DNA of 64,000 bases from the NCBI GenBank assembly GCA_965214435.1, contig OZ243960.1, positions 2,108,001 to 2,172,000 of the forward strand. Direction: 5' to 3'. Both the position numbers and the translations under genes were made by a program. This document shows, piece by piece, positions 25,064-32,764 of this stretch. This DNA comes from Rubrobacter_A sp965214435 (lineage in GTDB: Bacteria; Actinomycetota; Rubrobacteria; Rubrobacterales; Rubrobacteraceae). The notes beneath the pieces are model-generated. The model did no database searches and was not told the DNA's origin. It saw only the letters and a list, made by a program, of their open reading frames with translations. Positions within the stretch are counted from its first letter, which is position 1. Every line of letters begins with the position of its first letter.

Positions 25064-25753
25064 CTAGGCGGCTCCTCTCGCGCGCTTGGCCCAGGGCCTT
25101 AGCCAGCCTTCCACGCGGTAGAGCCCGACGTCGGCGGAGACCGCTATCACGACCGTAAGGAGCGCCCCGACGAGTATCGGGGTAAAGAACAACCGGTTTA
25201 TGCCGTCGAAGATCAGGCTCCCGAGCCCTCCGCCCCCGATAAACGCCGCGATGCTCGCGATACCCACCACGGTCACGGTGGCGATGCGGATACCGGCCAC
25301 GATGACCGGCAGCGCCAGCGGAAGCTCGACGCCGAATAGTATCTGGCGATTCGTGAGGCCCATACCGCGGGCGGCGTCTATCGTATCTCCCGGCACCGAG
25401 TCGAGGCCGGTGACCACGTTGCGGATCAGGACCAGAAGCGAGTAGGCGGTCAAGGCTATTAACACCGGCGTCGTGCCGGTGCCGACCAGCGGTATTAGGA
25501 GCACGAAGAACGCTAGGCTCGGGATGGTGTACAGGATACCGGTGACCGCGGTCGCCGGCGGGTAGAGCCACCGGTAGCGGTGGGCCAGGATGCCGATGGG
25601 AACCGCTATGGCGAGCGCCAGCGCCACCGGCACGAGCGCGAGAAGCAGGTGCTGTAGAAAGGCCGGCAGTATATCGTTGCGGAGGTTCGAGAGGATCCAC
25701 TCGAAGTCTATAAGCGGCGGGTTCTCGTTCTCCAGCGTAAACTCATTCTCCAC
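25064..25753 (-). CDS. osmoprotectant ABC transporter permease (first)
   Basis: A 229-aa membrane protein homologous to the next permease, again with the ATPase-coupling loop (DAARGMGLTNRQILFGVELP) and about six hydrophobic spans. An N-terminal extension (IDFEWILSNLRNDILPAFLQ) precedes the first helix. Its start overlaps the end of the ATPase gene by 11 nt, showing translational coupling. The role is the transmembrane channel for compatible-solute import. Confidence 0.9.
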   Translation of the reverse strand: MENEFTLENENPPLIDFEWILSNLRNDILPAFLQHLLLALVPVALALAIAVPIGILAHRYRWLYPPATAVTGILYTIPSLAFFVLLIPLVGTGTTPVLIALTAYSLLVLIRNVVTGLDSVPGDTIDAARGMGLTNRQILFGVELPLALPVIVAGIRIATVTVVGIASIAAFIGGGGLGSLIFDGINRLFFTPILVGALLTVVIAVSADVGLYRVEGWLRPWAKRARGAA

Positions 25754-26720
25754 CGTAGCTCCCGGCCTTGGAGAGCCGGCGGATGCCGCTCAGCGAGATC
25801 TCCCCGCGCTCCTCGCCAGGTTCCTCCCCGGCATACACCACACCCTTTTCAGCTCCCGCCCCGATCAACTCCGCCAGGGCGTCCCGGAGCGTCAGGCTCT
25901 GGCTTATCCGGGGCATACCATCCCGGTCCTGGCCGTTTAGCGGTTCAAGGTCTAGATCCCCGACGAGCATTAAAGAGAGGTCCTTGAGCGCCCGGTCCCG
26001 CCCCACAAACGAGGCCACGAAGTCCGACGCCGGCTCGGAGAGTACCTTGTGGGGGGTGTCGTACTGGGCCAGGATACCGCCCTGCTTTAGGATGGCGATC
26101 TTGTCGCCCATCTTGATCGCCTCGTCTATGTCGTGGGTGACGAAGACGATGGTCTTTTTTATATCCTGCTGAATTCGGAGGAACTCGTCCTGCAAACCAC
26201 TGCGGGTAATAGGGTCTACCGCCCCGAACGGCTCGTCCATGAGCATCACCGGCGGGTCGGCGGCCATAGCGCGCGCCACCCCGACCCGCTGCTGCTGACC
26301 ACCTGAAAGCTCCGCCGGATAGCGGTCCCGGTAGCTGTCCGGCGGGAGGCCGACGACGTCCAGTAACTCGTCCGTGCGCTCCCGGATGCGGTCCTTGTCC
26401 CAGTCGAGCAGCTTCGGGACCGTGGCTATGTTCTCCGCAATGGTGCGGTGTGGGAAGAGCCCGATACCCTGTATAGCGTAGCCAGTCTTGCGCCGGAGTT
26501 CGGTGGCGCTCATGTCCGTTACCGACTGCGAGTCGATCAGGATGTCCCCGCTGGTTATCTCGACGAGGCGGTTTACCATCCGCATCGTCGTCGTCTTGCC
26601 GCATCCCGAAGGACCTACCAACACACAGACCTCTCCGTCGAGGATCTCGAAAGAGAGGTCGTTGACCACCGGCTCCTCAGAGCCGGGATAAGTCTTGTTG
26701 ACCCCTTTAAACTCGATCAT
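25743..26720 (-). CDS. osmoprotectant ABC transporter ATP-binding protein (OpuCA/ProV type)
   Basis: A 325-aa ATPase energising the compatible-solute importer. Walker A (GPSGCGKTT, about 37-45), Q-loop (YAIQGIGLFPH), signature (LSGGQQQR), Walker B (MLMDEPFGAVD) and H-loop (VTHD) are all intact. After the nucleotide-binding domain there is only a short regulatory tail of about 80 residues. This is less than the tandem CBS pair that senses ionic strength in many OpuA/OpuC ATPases, so regulation may differ. AGGAG lies 5 nt upstream of the ATG. It is the first gene of the four-gene operon. Confidence 0.93.
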   Translation of the reverse strand: MIEFKGVNKTYPGSEEPVVNDLSFEILDGEVCVLVGPSGCGKTTTMRMVNRLVEITSGDILIDSQSVTDMSATELRRKTGYAIQGIGLFPHRTIAENIATVPKLLDWDKDRIRERTDELLDVVGLPPDSYRDRYPAELSGGQQQRVGVARAMAADPPVMLMDEPFGAVDPITRSGLQDEFLRIQQDIKKTIVFVTHDIDEAIKMGDKIAILKQGGILAQYDTPHKVLSEPASDFVASFVGRDRALKDLSLMLVGDLDLEPLNGQDRDGMPRISQSLTLRDALAELIGAGAEKGVVYAGEEPGEERGEISLSGIRRLSKAGSYGGE

Positions 26721-26790
26721 TGCATCTCCTGCGCTTCCACGGGTAGCATCTCATATGGAATGCATATTTGAACTTTGTGTTCCAGTACAT
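26707..26790 (-). CDS. putative 27-aa leader peptide ORF
   Basis: A short frame (begins MYWNTKFKYAFHM, ends RRRCNDRV) has an ideal AGGAG site 6 nt before its ATG and a second AGGAGG just upstream. It ends inside the first codons of the transporter ATPase gene, overlapping it by 14 nt. Its aromatic and Arg-rich composition is unlike its neighbours. It could couple translation to the operon or be fortuitous. A TATACT -10-like element lies about 45 nt upstream. Confidence 0.35.
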   Translation of the reverse strand: MYWNTKFKYAFHMRCYPWKRRRCNDRV

Positions 26791-26906
26791 CGCTTTCTCC
26801 TAAACCTCCTGGTTGGATGCATTGACTCTGGAGTATAAAACATTGCTCAGGTTTTGTAGTCGCGGTATCACAGAACGGCTCTCAGTCCTTCTGATATCCC
26901 GTCTGC

Positions 26907-26912
26907 TATAAA
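26907..26912 (+). promoter_or_regulatory. extended -10 promoter giving a leaderless mRNA
   Basis: TGCTATAAA places a TATAAA hexamer at 26907-26912 with an extended TG element, only 6 nt before the ATG at 26919. Transcription would start at or next to the start codon, and no ribosome binding site is present. This indicates leaderless translation of the flavoprotein. Confidence 0.45.
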
Positions 26913-26918
26913 CCAGCC

Positions 26919-28058
26919 ATGACCCGCGCCGACCGGCCAACCATCGTTTTTGCCGGGGGCGGCCACGCCCACCTGTACTCGCTGCTCCGCACGCCGCAAC
27001 TGGTGGATGAAGGCTACGACGTGGTCCTGGTAAACCCTTCGCGCTACCTGTACTACTCCGGCATGGCGACGGGTGTAATCTCCCGGACCTACACGCCGGA
27101 GGAGGACCGGATCGACGTCCGGCACCTCGTCGAACGCGGCGGCGGGCGCTTTATAGACGCTACGGTCGAAGAAGTCGACGTTCAGGGCCGCCGGCTGATA
27201 CTCGGCGACGGCCGGAGCGTCGCCTACGACGCGGCTTCTTTTTGTCTGGGTAGCGAGGTCCGGGGAGGGGCCGCCGGAGAAGCGGTCGTCTCGGTAAAGC
27301 CGGTCGCCAACGCGGAGAGTATCCGGCGCCGCATCTTCTCTCTAGACGGATCGGAGGTCGGCGGAGATGGTCCGCGGGTCCTCGTGGTCGGCGGTGGCGC
27401 GGCCGGTTGCGAGGTGGCGGCAAATGTCCTCTCCGTTCTCGAAGAGGTCGGGGGCGGAAGTCTGACCCTCACGGAGCGCGGCGGCTCTTTGCTGGGCGGC
27501 GCCCCGGAAAAGGCTCGGCGTAGCATCCAGGCCAACCTCGAAAGCCGGGGAGCTGAAGTGTGGCTCGACACCACGGTCTCTTCGTACGAAAACGGCTGCG
27601 CGGTCACCGTGGACGGACGCCGGTTGCGGACCGACCTGGCGGTATCCGCGGTCGGTATAACCCCTCCCGGAACTTTCCGGCACTCGGGCCTTCTGACGGG
27701 AGAGGACGGCGGGTTGTGGGTAGACCGCTATCTCCGGAGTCCGGTGGCCCCGGAGGTCTTCGGTGGAGGAGACTCGGTAACGTTTCGCGGTACCGGGCTC
27801 CCCAAGCTCGGGGTTTTCGCCATCCGCCAGGGGCCGGTGCTGTTCCACAACCTGCGGGCCGTGCTGCGGGGAGAACCGTTAAAGCCGTTTGCGCCGCAGA
27901 AACGCTACCTCTACGTCCTGAACCTCGGGGATGGAACGGGGCTCGGGATTTACGGGGCTCTTGTCTGGCGCGGCCGTTCGGCGATGTCGCTCAAGCGCTA
28001 CGTGGATAAGAAGTTTATGGGCCAGTTCCCGGTGGCGGCCTCTATCTCTGAGGTCTAG
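26919..28058 (+). CDS. NDH-2-like NAD(P)/FAD-dependent oxidoreductase
   Basis: A 379-aa flavoprotein of the pyridine nucleotide-disulfide oxidoreductase superfamily. The FAD-binding motif near the N-terminus is GGGHAHLYSLLR, a variant shared with the flavoprotein domain found fused to selenophosphate synthetases. The NAD(P)-binding motif VVGGGAAGCEVA lies at about 153-164, and a second FAD segment (FGGGDSVTF) near 280. It lacks the CxxC redox-active disulfide, so it most likely passes electrons from NAD(P)H to a quinone or small acceptor. Start is leaderless. It converges with the next gene, overlapping by 4 nt. Confidence 0.85.
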   Translation: MTRADRPTIVFAGGGHAHLYSLLRTPQLVDEGYDVVLVNPSRYLYYSGMATGVISRTYTPEEDRIDVRHLVERGGGRFIDATVEEVDVQGRRLILGDGRSVAYDAASFCLGSEVRGGAAGEAVVSVKPVANAESIRRRIFSLDGSEVGGDGPRVLVVGGGAAGCEVAANVLSVLEEVGGGSLTLTERGGSLLGGAPEKARRSIQANLESRGAEVWLDTTVSSYENGCAVTVDGRRLRTDLAVSAVGITPPGTFRHSGLLTGEDGGLWVDRYLRSPVAPEVFGGGDSVTFRGTGLPKLGVFAIRQGPVLFHNLRAVLRGEPLKPFAPQKRYLYVLNLGDGTGLGIYGALVWRGRSAMSLKRYVDKKFMGQFPVAASISEV

Positions 28059-28339
28059 TCCCGGCGTCCGACCCCGAGCAGCAGGTAGAGTATGAAGTAG
28101 CCGCCGGCGGCGGCGAGCCCTGTTGTGTAAAAGCCGTCTCCGCCGGCGATGGTCCGTTGTTCCTCTGTGAGCGGGAGGGCGGCGAGTACGGCTTCGGCGG
28201 GAGTCTCCAGTAACCGGCCGAGGTTGAAGATCACCTCCGTCAAGCCGTTGGTAAACTCGTCCACGCCCGCATAGACGAGACCGAGGTGCGCGAGTACGAC
28301 GAGGATGATCAGGGCGAGTATCGTGCGTAACAGGCCCAT
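28055..28339 (-). CDS. small membrane protein
   Basis: A 94-aa protein with a hydrophobic helix at the N-terminus (about 3-24) and another at the C-terminus (about 72-90), joined by an amphipathic, probably external, middle segment. No motif is recognised. It overlaps the end of the oxidoreductase gene by 4 nt on the opposite strand. It may be a lineage-specific envelope protein. Confidence 0.65.
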   Translation of the reverse strand: MGLLRTILALIILVVLAHLGLVYAGVDEFTNGLTEVIFNLGRLLETPAEAVLAALPLTEEQRTIAGGDGFYTTGLAAAGGYFILYLLLGVGRRD

Positions 28340-28450
28340 CTGCTAACTTCCCGCCCCGGACGTCTGGCGGCTCGCGAGAATAGCGGGTGAAATACTCACA
28401 ACAGGGATATTAGCGGACGCACCGCTGTATTTCACTGGCCGTTTTCAGGG

Positions 28451-28473
28451 TAAAACGCCGCCTTAGCGGCGGC
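28451..28473 (-). terminator. intrinsic terminator overlapping a stop codon
   Basis: On the minus strand GCCGCC (28473-28468), loop GCTAA, GGCGGC (28462-28457) and then GTTTTA form a short intrinsic terminator. The loop contains the stop codon of the resolvase-like gene. Transcripts from that gene would end a few bases after translation stops. Confidence 0.6.
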
Positions 28474-28909
28474 TCATCGCGCGCCGGTAGGACTTCATCT
28501 CTGAGAGGAACTCTTCCCAGTCCCGCGCGGGGGATTCGAGCCGGTTGTTATATAAGGAGAATTTGTGGACGAACTCGTGGAGGGCTGAGTCGTCGTCCGA
28601 GATGCAGCGCGGCTCGGCGACCACGAGCACTTCCCAGTCTTCCTCTTCCTTTATGTTGCTGATGGCGGCTTTTATACCGGGACGGTGGTAGAGCAGAACG
28701 CCGGGTGCTTCGAGGTCCCGGTACTCGGCGACGACCTCGTAATTGTGCTCCGCGGCGTAGGCGGTGGCTGAGGACTGCTGTTCTTCGAGGCTCGGAAGCT
28801 CGCCTGCGGTATCGGTCCTTATGTAGAAAGCGGCTCTTTCCATCGCGGCAGATAATAGCATGCGGTCGGCCACCACCGGTGTAGTTTGGGTGGTCTCTTC
28901 TGGTATCAT
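28463..28909 (-). CDS. degenerate serine-recombinase-like N-terminal domain protein
   Basis: Up to 148 aa; translation may begin at ATG 28843 (MERAAFYIRTDTAGE) because the first 22 residues are not conserved-looking. The core resembles the resolvase catalytic fold (AAFYIRTDT...LEEQQSSATAYAAEHNYEVVAEYRD, then the beta strand WEVLVVAEPRC). In true recombinases the motif reads ARVST with a nucleophilic serine; here that position is Asp or Thr, and there is no DNA-binding domain. It is therefore unlikely to recombine DNA and may be a domesticated descendant. It lies divergently beside a tRNA-Pro gene. Confidence 0.65.
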   Translation of the reverse strand: MIPEETTQTTPVVADRMLLSAAMERAAFYIRTDTAGELPSLEEQQSSATAYAAEHNYEVVAEYRDLEAPGVLLYHRPGIKAAISNIKEEEDWEVLVVAEPRCISDDDSALHEFVHKFSLYNNRLESPARDWEEFLSEMKSYRRAMSRR

Positions 28910-28922
28910 AAAAGCTGCGCAT

Positions 28923-28996
28923 CGGGACGTGGCGCAGTCTGGTAGCGCACTCGGCTGGGGGCCGAGTGGTCGCCGGTTCGAATCCGGCCGTCCCGA
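28923..28996 (+). tRNA. tRNA-Pro (GGG)
   Basis: A complete cloverleaf: acceptor CGGGACG pairs with CGTCCCG, the anticodon stem CTCGG/CCGAG encloses CTGGGGG (anticodon GGG), and the T-arm has GGTTCGAATCC. The discriminator is A. CCA is not encoded. Confidence 0.95.
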
Positions 28997-29031
28997 CTCC
29001 TTGATGGTGCTACGGAAAGGTCATAGAGCTT

Positions 29032-29151
29032 TTGGAAACGGTGTACTTGCTGCTCGGGATAATAGGGTTCATGGCGATAATCGCGCTGGTCTTTTTCGGG
29101 GGATTTATCGTGCTGGACTTTATCTGGGAGCGGCGCGGCGGGGACTCGTAG
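29032..29151 (+). CDS. 39-aa single-span membrane mini-protein
   Basis: From a TTG at 29032 (or GTG at 29041) the frame reads LETVYLLLGIIGFMAII, then ALVFFGGFIVLDFIWERRGGDS and a stop. It is one hydrophobic helix with a charged C-terminal tail, consistent with a small inner-membrane protein. A GGAAAGG element lies about 12 nt upstream of the TTG. It sits 35 nt after tRNA-Pro and could be co-transcribed with it. It is too short for recognition by similarity. Confidence 0.45.
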   Translation: METVYLLLGIIGFMAIIALVFFGGFIVLDFIWERRGGDS

Positions 29152-29236
29152 AGCTTCCGCCCCGTAATTTTCCGGGGGTCTCTGCGGCCGCCGAGCGTAG
29201 CCGAAGCTTACCTGTTTTTTAGGAGCCGGATCCTTT

Positions 29237-30013
29237 TTGCTGGCGTCTATTCGCAACCTCCGGCTGGTAGAGTCGGATCTCTTGCTGCTGCACGAGGCCC
29301 ACGATCTGGACCGTCTGACCCGCCTGCGCGAGACCATTAGTGCCGAGGGTGTACAACGCCATCCGGTGATAGCCGTCGCGCACGGGGAGCGGTACCTGGT
29401 GCTCGACGGTGCTCACCGGGCCCGGGCGCTATCCGAACTCGGCCACCGGTTTACCCTGGTACAAGAAGTGGAGCCGCCGGAGCTTTCAGAAGCCTGGGGT
29501 CACCTGTTGGACCGGGAGCCGGCGGAGATACGGTCCGTGTTGGGCTCTCTGGAAAGCCTGGTAATCACGGAAAAAGAGCCGGAGGGCGGGGCGCTGGCCG
29601 CCGTGGAGTTCGGTGACGGGGAGCGGACGTTCATCCGGGTGGGAGAAGGAGGGCTCGCGGCGGAAGTCCGGGCGCTCTGGGAGTTGCAGGCGGTATACCG
29701 GCCCGGGCGGAGGGTACGGCGGGTCGGTCCCGGTGAAGCTGCTGACCCCGTTCGTGGGAGCCGGGTTGTAATCCGCTACCGGGGCTTTAGCGTCGGGGAG
29801 CTAGTGGAGGTCGTAGCCTCCGGGTCCGTGCTGCCGCCGGGCATTACCCGCTTCAGGTTGAAAGAGCGGGTGCTAGGCGTCAGCTTCCCGCTGGAGCGGA
29901 TGGCGGACGGAGACCCTTTGGAGCGGAACGCGGAACTAGAGAGGTTTGTGGCCCGGCTGTGGGAGGAGAACCGCGTCCGCTCCTACGACGAGCCCGTGGT
30001 GCTTTTTGAGTAG
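29237..30013 (+). CDS. ParB/SbnI-like domain protein
   Basis: A 258-aa protein. Its N-terminal 110 residues match the ParB/sulfiredoxin-like fold used by SbnI/SerK kinases (LRETISAEGVQRHPVIAVA, then YLVLDGAHRARALSELG). The GAHR motif occupies the nucleotide-binding position of the family (GxHR/E). The C-terminal 140 residues are unassigned and may be the substrate domain. Free-serine kinases of this family make O-phosphoserine; whether this one does is not known. TTG start with AGGAG about 11 nt upstream. It precedes purA by 180 nt, with a separate promoter between. Confidence 0.7.
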   Translation: MLASIRNLRLVESDLLLLHEAHDLDRLTRLRETISAEGVQRHPVIAVAHGERYLVLDGAHRARALSELGHRFTLVQEVEPPELSEAWGHLLDREPAEIRSVLGSLESLVITEKEPEGGALAAVEFGDGERTFIRVGEGGLAAEVRALWELQAVYRPGRRVRRVGPGEAADPVRGSRVVIRYRGFSVGELVEVVASGSVLPPGITRFRLKERVLGVSFPLERMADGDPLERNAELERFVARLWEENRVRSYDEPVVLFE

Positions 30014-30039
30014 CGGGAGCCGGCCTGTAAGGCTAGAGT

Positions 30040-30068
30040 TTCAAAAGAGTTACAACCTGTGCTACATT
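30040..30068 (+). promoter_or_regulatory. putative promoter of the purine operon
   Basis: TTCAAA (30040-30045), a 17-nt spacer and TACATT (30063-30068) lie at the head of the purA-purH run. The predicted leader is about 120 nt. It ends in a GC-rich stem just before the GGAGGAAG ribosome binding site, which could modulate translation. No known purine riboswitch core is visible. Confidence 0.35.
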
Positions 30069-30193
30069 GCGGCGGTGGCGATAAGCGGGCACGTCTTGCG
30101 AGAGGTAGTTCGTAGGAGATGCTCGTTCGCCGTATTTGATCATCCTGAGCGTCCGATCGATCTCCCGGCGTCGCCGGGGAGGGAGGAAGTGCT

Positions 30194-31480
30194 TTGAGCG
30201 CCACGGTTGTGCTAGGTCTGGCCTGGGGGGACGAGGGCAAGGGCAGGGTCTGCGACGCCCTCGCGACGGACGTCGGGTACGTGTCACGCTACTCCGGCGG
30301 CAACAACGCCGGACACACGATCCGGGTCGGAAAAGAAGAGTTTATCGTTCACCTGCTACCCTCCGGGGTCGTGCGCGAGGGTGTGATGTGCACCATCGGC
30401 AACGGGGTCGTCGTAAACCCCGAGGTGCTCGCCGAAGAAGTCGAGGCTATCGAGAGCCGGGGGTATGACCTGCGAGGCCGGCTAAAAGTGGACGGCCGGT
30501 CGCACCTGATACTGCCGTACCACATCCGGCTCGACGGCCATCGGGAAAAAGCGTTGGGTAAGGCGAAGATCGGGACGACCAACCGGGGCATCGGACCGGC
30601 CTACGAGGATAAAGTCTCCCGGGTCGGCGTGCGGGTCGAGGACCTGTTTGACGAGGGCATACTCCGGACCAAGCTAAAAGCCGCGCTGCGGGAGAAAAAC
30701 GCCATCTTCACCAACGTCTACGGCGAGGAGCCTTATGAAGTAAGCGACCTCGTCTCGTGGCTGCTCTCGTTCCGGGAGCTTATTGAGCCCATGATCTCCG
30801 ACACCGGGGCCATCCTCCGCGACGCCCTCGACCGCGGCGAGTCCGTCCTGCTCGAAGGCGCGCAGGCGGCGCTTCTGGACAACGACTTCGGGACCTACCC
30901 GTTCGTTACGTCCTCGAACCCGTCGGTCGGCGGGGCGTGCGTGGGGGCCGGGATACCGCCGCAGGGAATCGGGGAGGTTATCGGGGTGACGAAAGCTTAC
31001 GCGACCCGGGTCGGCGACGGCCCCTTCCCGACGGAGCTCTTTGACGAAGCCGGGGAGACCCTCGGGCGGGTCGGGCACGAGTTCGGGGCGACCACGGGCC
31101 GGCAGCGACGTTGCGGGTGGTTAGACCTCGTCGCGACCAAGTACACCGCCGGGCTTAACGGGGTGACCCAGCTCGCCATAACCAAGTTGGACGTTCTCTC
31201 GGCGGTCGAGGAGATAAAGGTGTGCGTCGGTTACGAGGTGGACGGGGAGAGGGTTGAAGACTTCCCGATGAGCCAGACGGACCTGCACCATGCCAGGCCG
31301 GTCTACCGGACGATGCCGGGGTGGGGTGAGGATATAACGGAGTGCCGGATGCGAGGGGACCTTCCGGCGGAGGCCCGGGATTACGTGGATATGGTCGAGA
31401 GCGAGGTCGGGGCTCCGCTGTGCATGATCAGCGTCGGTCCCGAGCGCGACCAGGCCATTTTGGAGAAGGTCGGGGTCTAG
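30194..31480 (+). CDS. purA: adenylosuccinate synthetase
   Basis: A 428-aa enzyme that joins IMP and aspartate using GTP, the first step from IMP to AMP. The signature WGDEGKGR near residue 12 (usually WGDEGKGK), the IMP-binding GIGPAYEDK segment and the C-terminal QRRCGWLD and TKLDVLS motifs are present. TTG start with a GGAGGAAG site. It opens the purine operon, only 3 nt before purD. Placing purA at the head of the de novo IMP genes is less usual than a separate location. Confidence 0.96.
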   Translation: MSATVVLGLAWGDEGKGRVCDALATDVGYVSRYSGGNNAGHTIRVGKEEFIVHLLPSGVVREGVMCTIGNGVVVNPEVLAEEVEAIESRGYDLRGRLKVDGRSHLILPYHIRLDGHREKALGKAKIGTTNRGIGPAYEDKVSRVGVRVEDLFDEGILRTKLKAALREKNAIFTNVYGEEPYEVSDLVSWLLSFRELIEPMISDTGAILRDALDRGESVLLEGAQAALLDNDFGTYPFVTSSNPSVGGACVGAGIPPQGIGEVIGVTKAYATRVGDGPFPTELFDEAGETLGRVGHEFGATTGRQRRCGWLDLVATKYTAGLNGVTQLAITKLDVLSAVEEIKVCVGYEVDGERVEDFPMSQTDLHHARPVYRTMPGWGEDITECRMRGDLPAEARDYVDMVESEVGAPLCMISVGPERDQAILEKVGV

Positions 31481-31483
31481 CTC

Positions 31484-32764
31484 TTGCGGGTCCTGGTCGT
31501 CGGTAGCGGCGGGCGCGAGCACGCCCTGGTCGAAGCTCTAGCCCGGAGCCCGCTGCGGCCGGAGCTTTTCGCTGCCCCCGGAAACCCGGGGATAGCCCGC
31601 ATCGCCGAGACCGTGGACATCCCGGCCGACGACCTTTTAGGGCTGCGGGACTACGCCCGGGAGACCGGGATAGACCTCACAGTCGTCGGTCCCGAAGCGC
31701 CGCTTATAGGAGGCATATCGGAGTGTTTCTGGGAGGCGGGCCTGAAGGTCTTCGGACCCTCGCGCCCAGCGGCCCGCATCGAGGGCTCAAAGGTCTTCGC
31801 TAAAGAGGTCATGCGCCACGCCGGAGTACCCACGGCGGACTTCGAGGCTTTCGACCGGCGGCAGGCAGCACTCGCCTACCTGCGCACCTGCCGGCCCTCG
31901 GACTACCCGCTCGTCGTAAAAGCCGACGGGCTGGCGACCGGCAAGGGCGTCTTCGTCGCTAACTCTCCGGAGGAGGCCGAGGAAGCGGTGCGGGCTCTGT
32001 TTTCGGGACGCTTTGGGGCGGCCGGAGAGCGGGTCTTGATCGAGGAGCATCTAATAGGCCGTGAGGTCTCCGTCTTCGTGATAACCGACGGGGAGAACAT
32101 CCTGCCGCTGTTGCCAGCCCAGGATTACAAGGCTATCTACGACGACAATCAGGGACCGAACACCGGCGGAATGGGGGCGTACTCCCCGACTTTGTGGATG
32201 GAGCCCGCGACCTACGCGGCGGTTCTGGAGCAGATCATCCGCCCCACCCTCCGCCAGCTAACCCTTATAGGGGCCCGCTACTCTGGACTGCTCTACGCCG
32301 GGGTCATGGTTACCGATGACGGCCCGAAGGCCCTGGAGTTCAACTGCCGCTTCGGGGACCCGGAGACTCAAGTTCTTCTGCCGCGTCTCGAAACGGACCT
32401 GCTCGAACTCATGCTCGCCAGCGGAGAAGAAAGCCTGATGGGACGGGAGATGGCCTGGTCGGCCGAGAAGGCGGTCTGTGTGGTGATCGCCTCGGAAGGG
32501 TATCCGGAGACGTCTTCTGCGGGGGATGAGATTTCCGGCCTCGATAACCTGCCGGGGGATGTTTTCGTCTACCACGCGGCGACCGAGGAGCGGGGCGGCA
32601 GGTTCTACACCGCCGGTGGCCGGGTATTGAACGTCGTCGGAACGGGTAACAGCGTGATGGAAGCCCGCGCGCAAGCTTACGCCGCCGTGGAGCAGATACA
32701 CTTTAACGGTATGCAGTACCGTTCGGACATAGCCCAGGAAGCGATGGAGCTGGAGGAGCTTTGA
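31484..32764 (+). CDS. purD: phosphoribosylamine-glycine ligase
   Basis: A 426-aa ATP-grasp ligase making GAR from phosphoribosylamine, glycine and ATP, the second step of purine synthesis. The N-terminus VLVVGSGGREHAL, the ATP-grasp region (PLVVKADGLATGKGVFVA, about 140-160) and the GGMGAYSP motif (about 228) match the family. TTG start; its stop TGA overlaps the purE TTG start in a TTGA junction. Confidence 0.96.
   Translation: MRVLVVGSGGREHALVEALARSPLRPELFAAPGNPGIARIAETVDIPADDLLGLRDYARETGIDLTVVGPEAPLIGGISECFWEAGLKVFGPSRPAARIEGSKVFAKEVMRHAGVPTADFEAFDRRQAALAYLRTCRPSDYPLVVKADGLATGKGVFVANSPEEAEEAVRALFSGRFGAAGERVLIEEHLIGREVSVFVITDGENILPLLPAQDYKAIYDDNQGPNTGGMGAYSPTLWMEPATYAAVLEQIIRPTLRQLTLIGARYSGLLYAGVMVTDDGPKALEFNCRFGDPETQVLLPRLETDLLELMLASGEESLMGREMAWSAEKAVCVVIASEGYPETSSAGDEISGLDNLPGDVFVYHAATEERGGRFYTAGGRVLNVVGTGNSVMEARAQAYAAVEQIHFNGMQYRSDIAQEAMELEEL

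Noticed and set aside
30069..30193. Leader of the purine operon considered as a purine or PRPP-type riboswitch
   Set aside because: No conserved junction sequences of known riboswitch classes could be seen; only a simple GC-rich stem is present.
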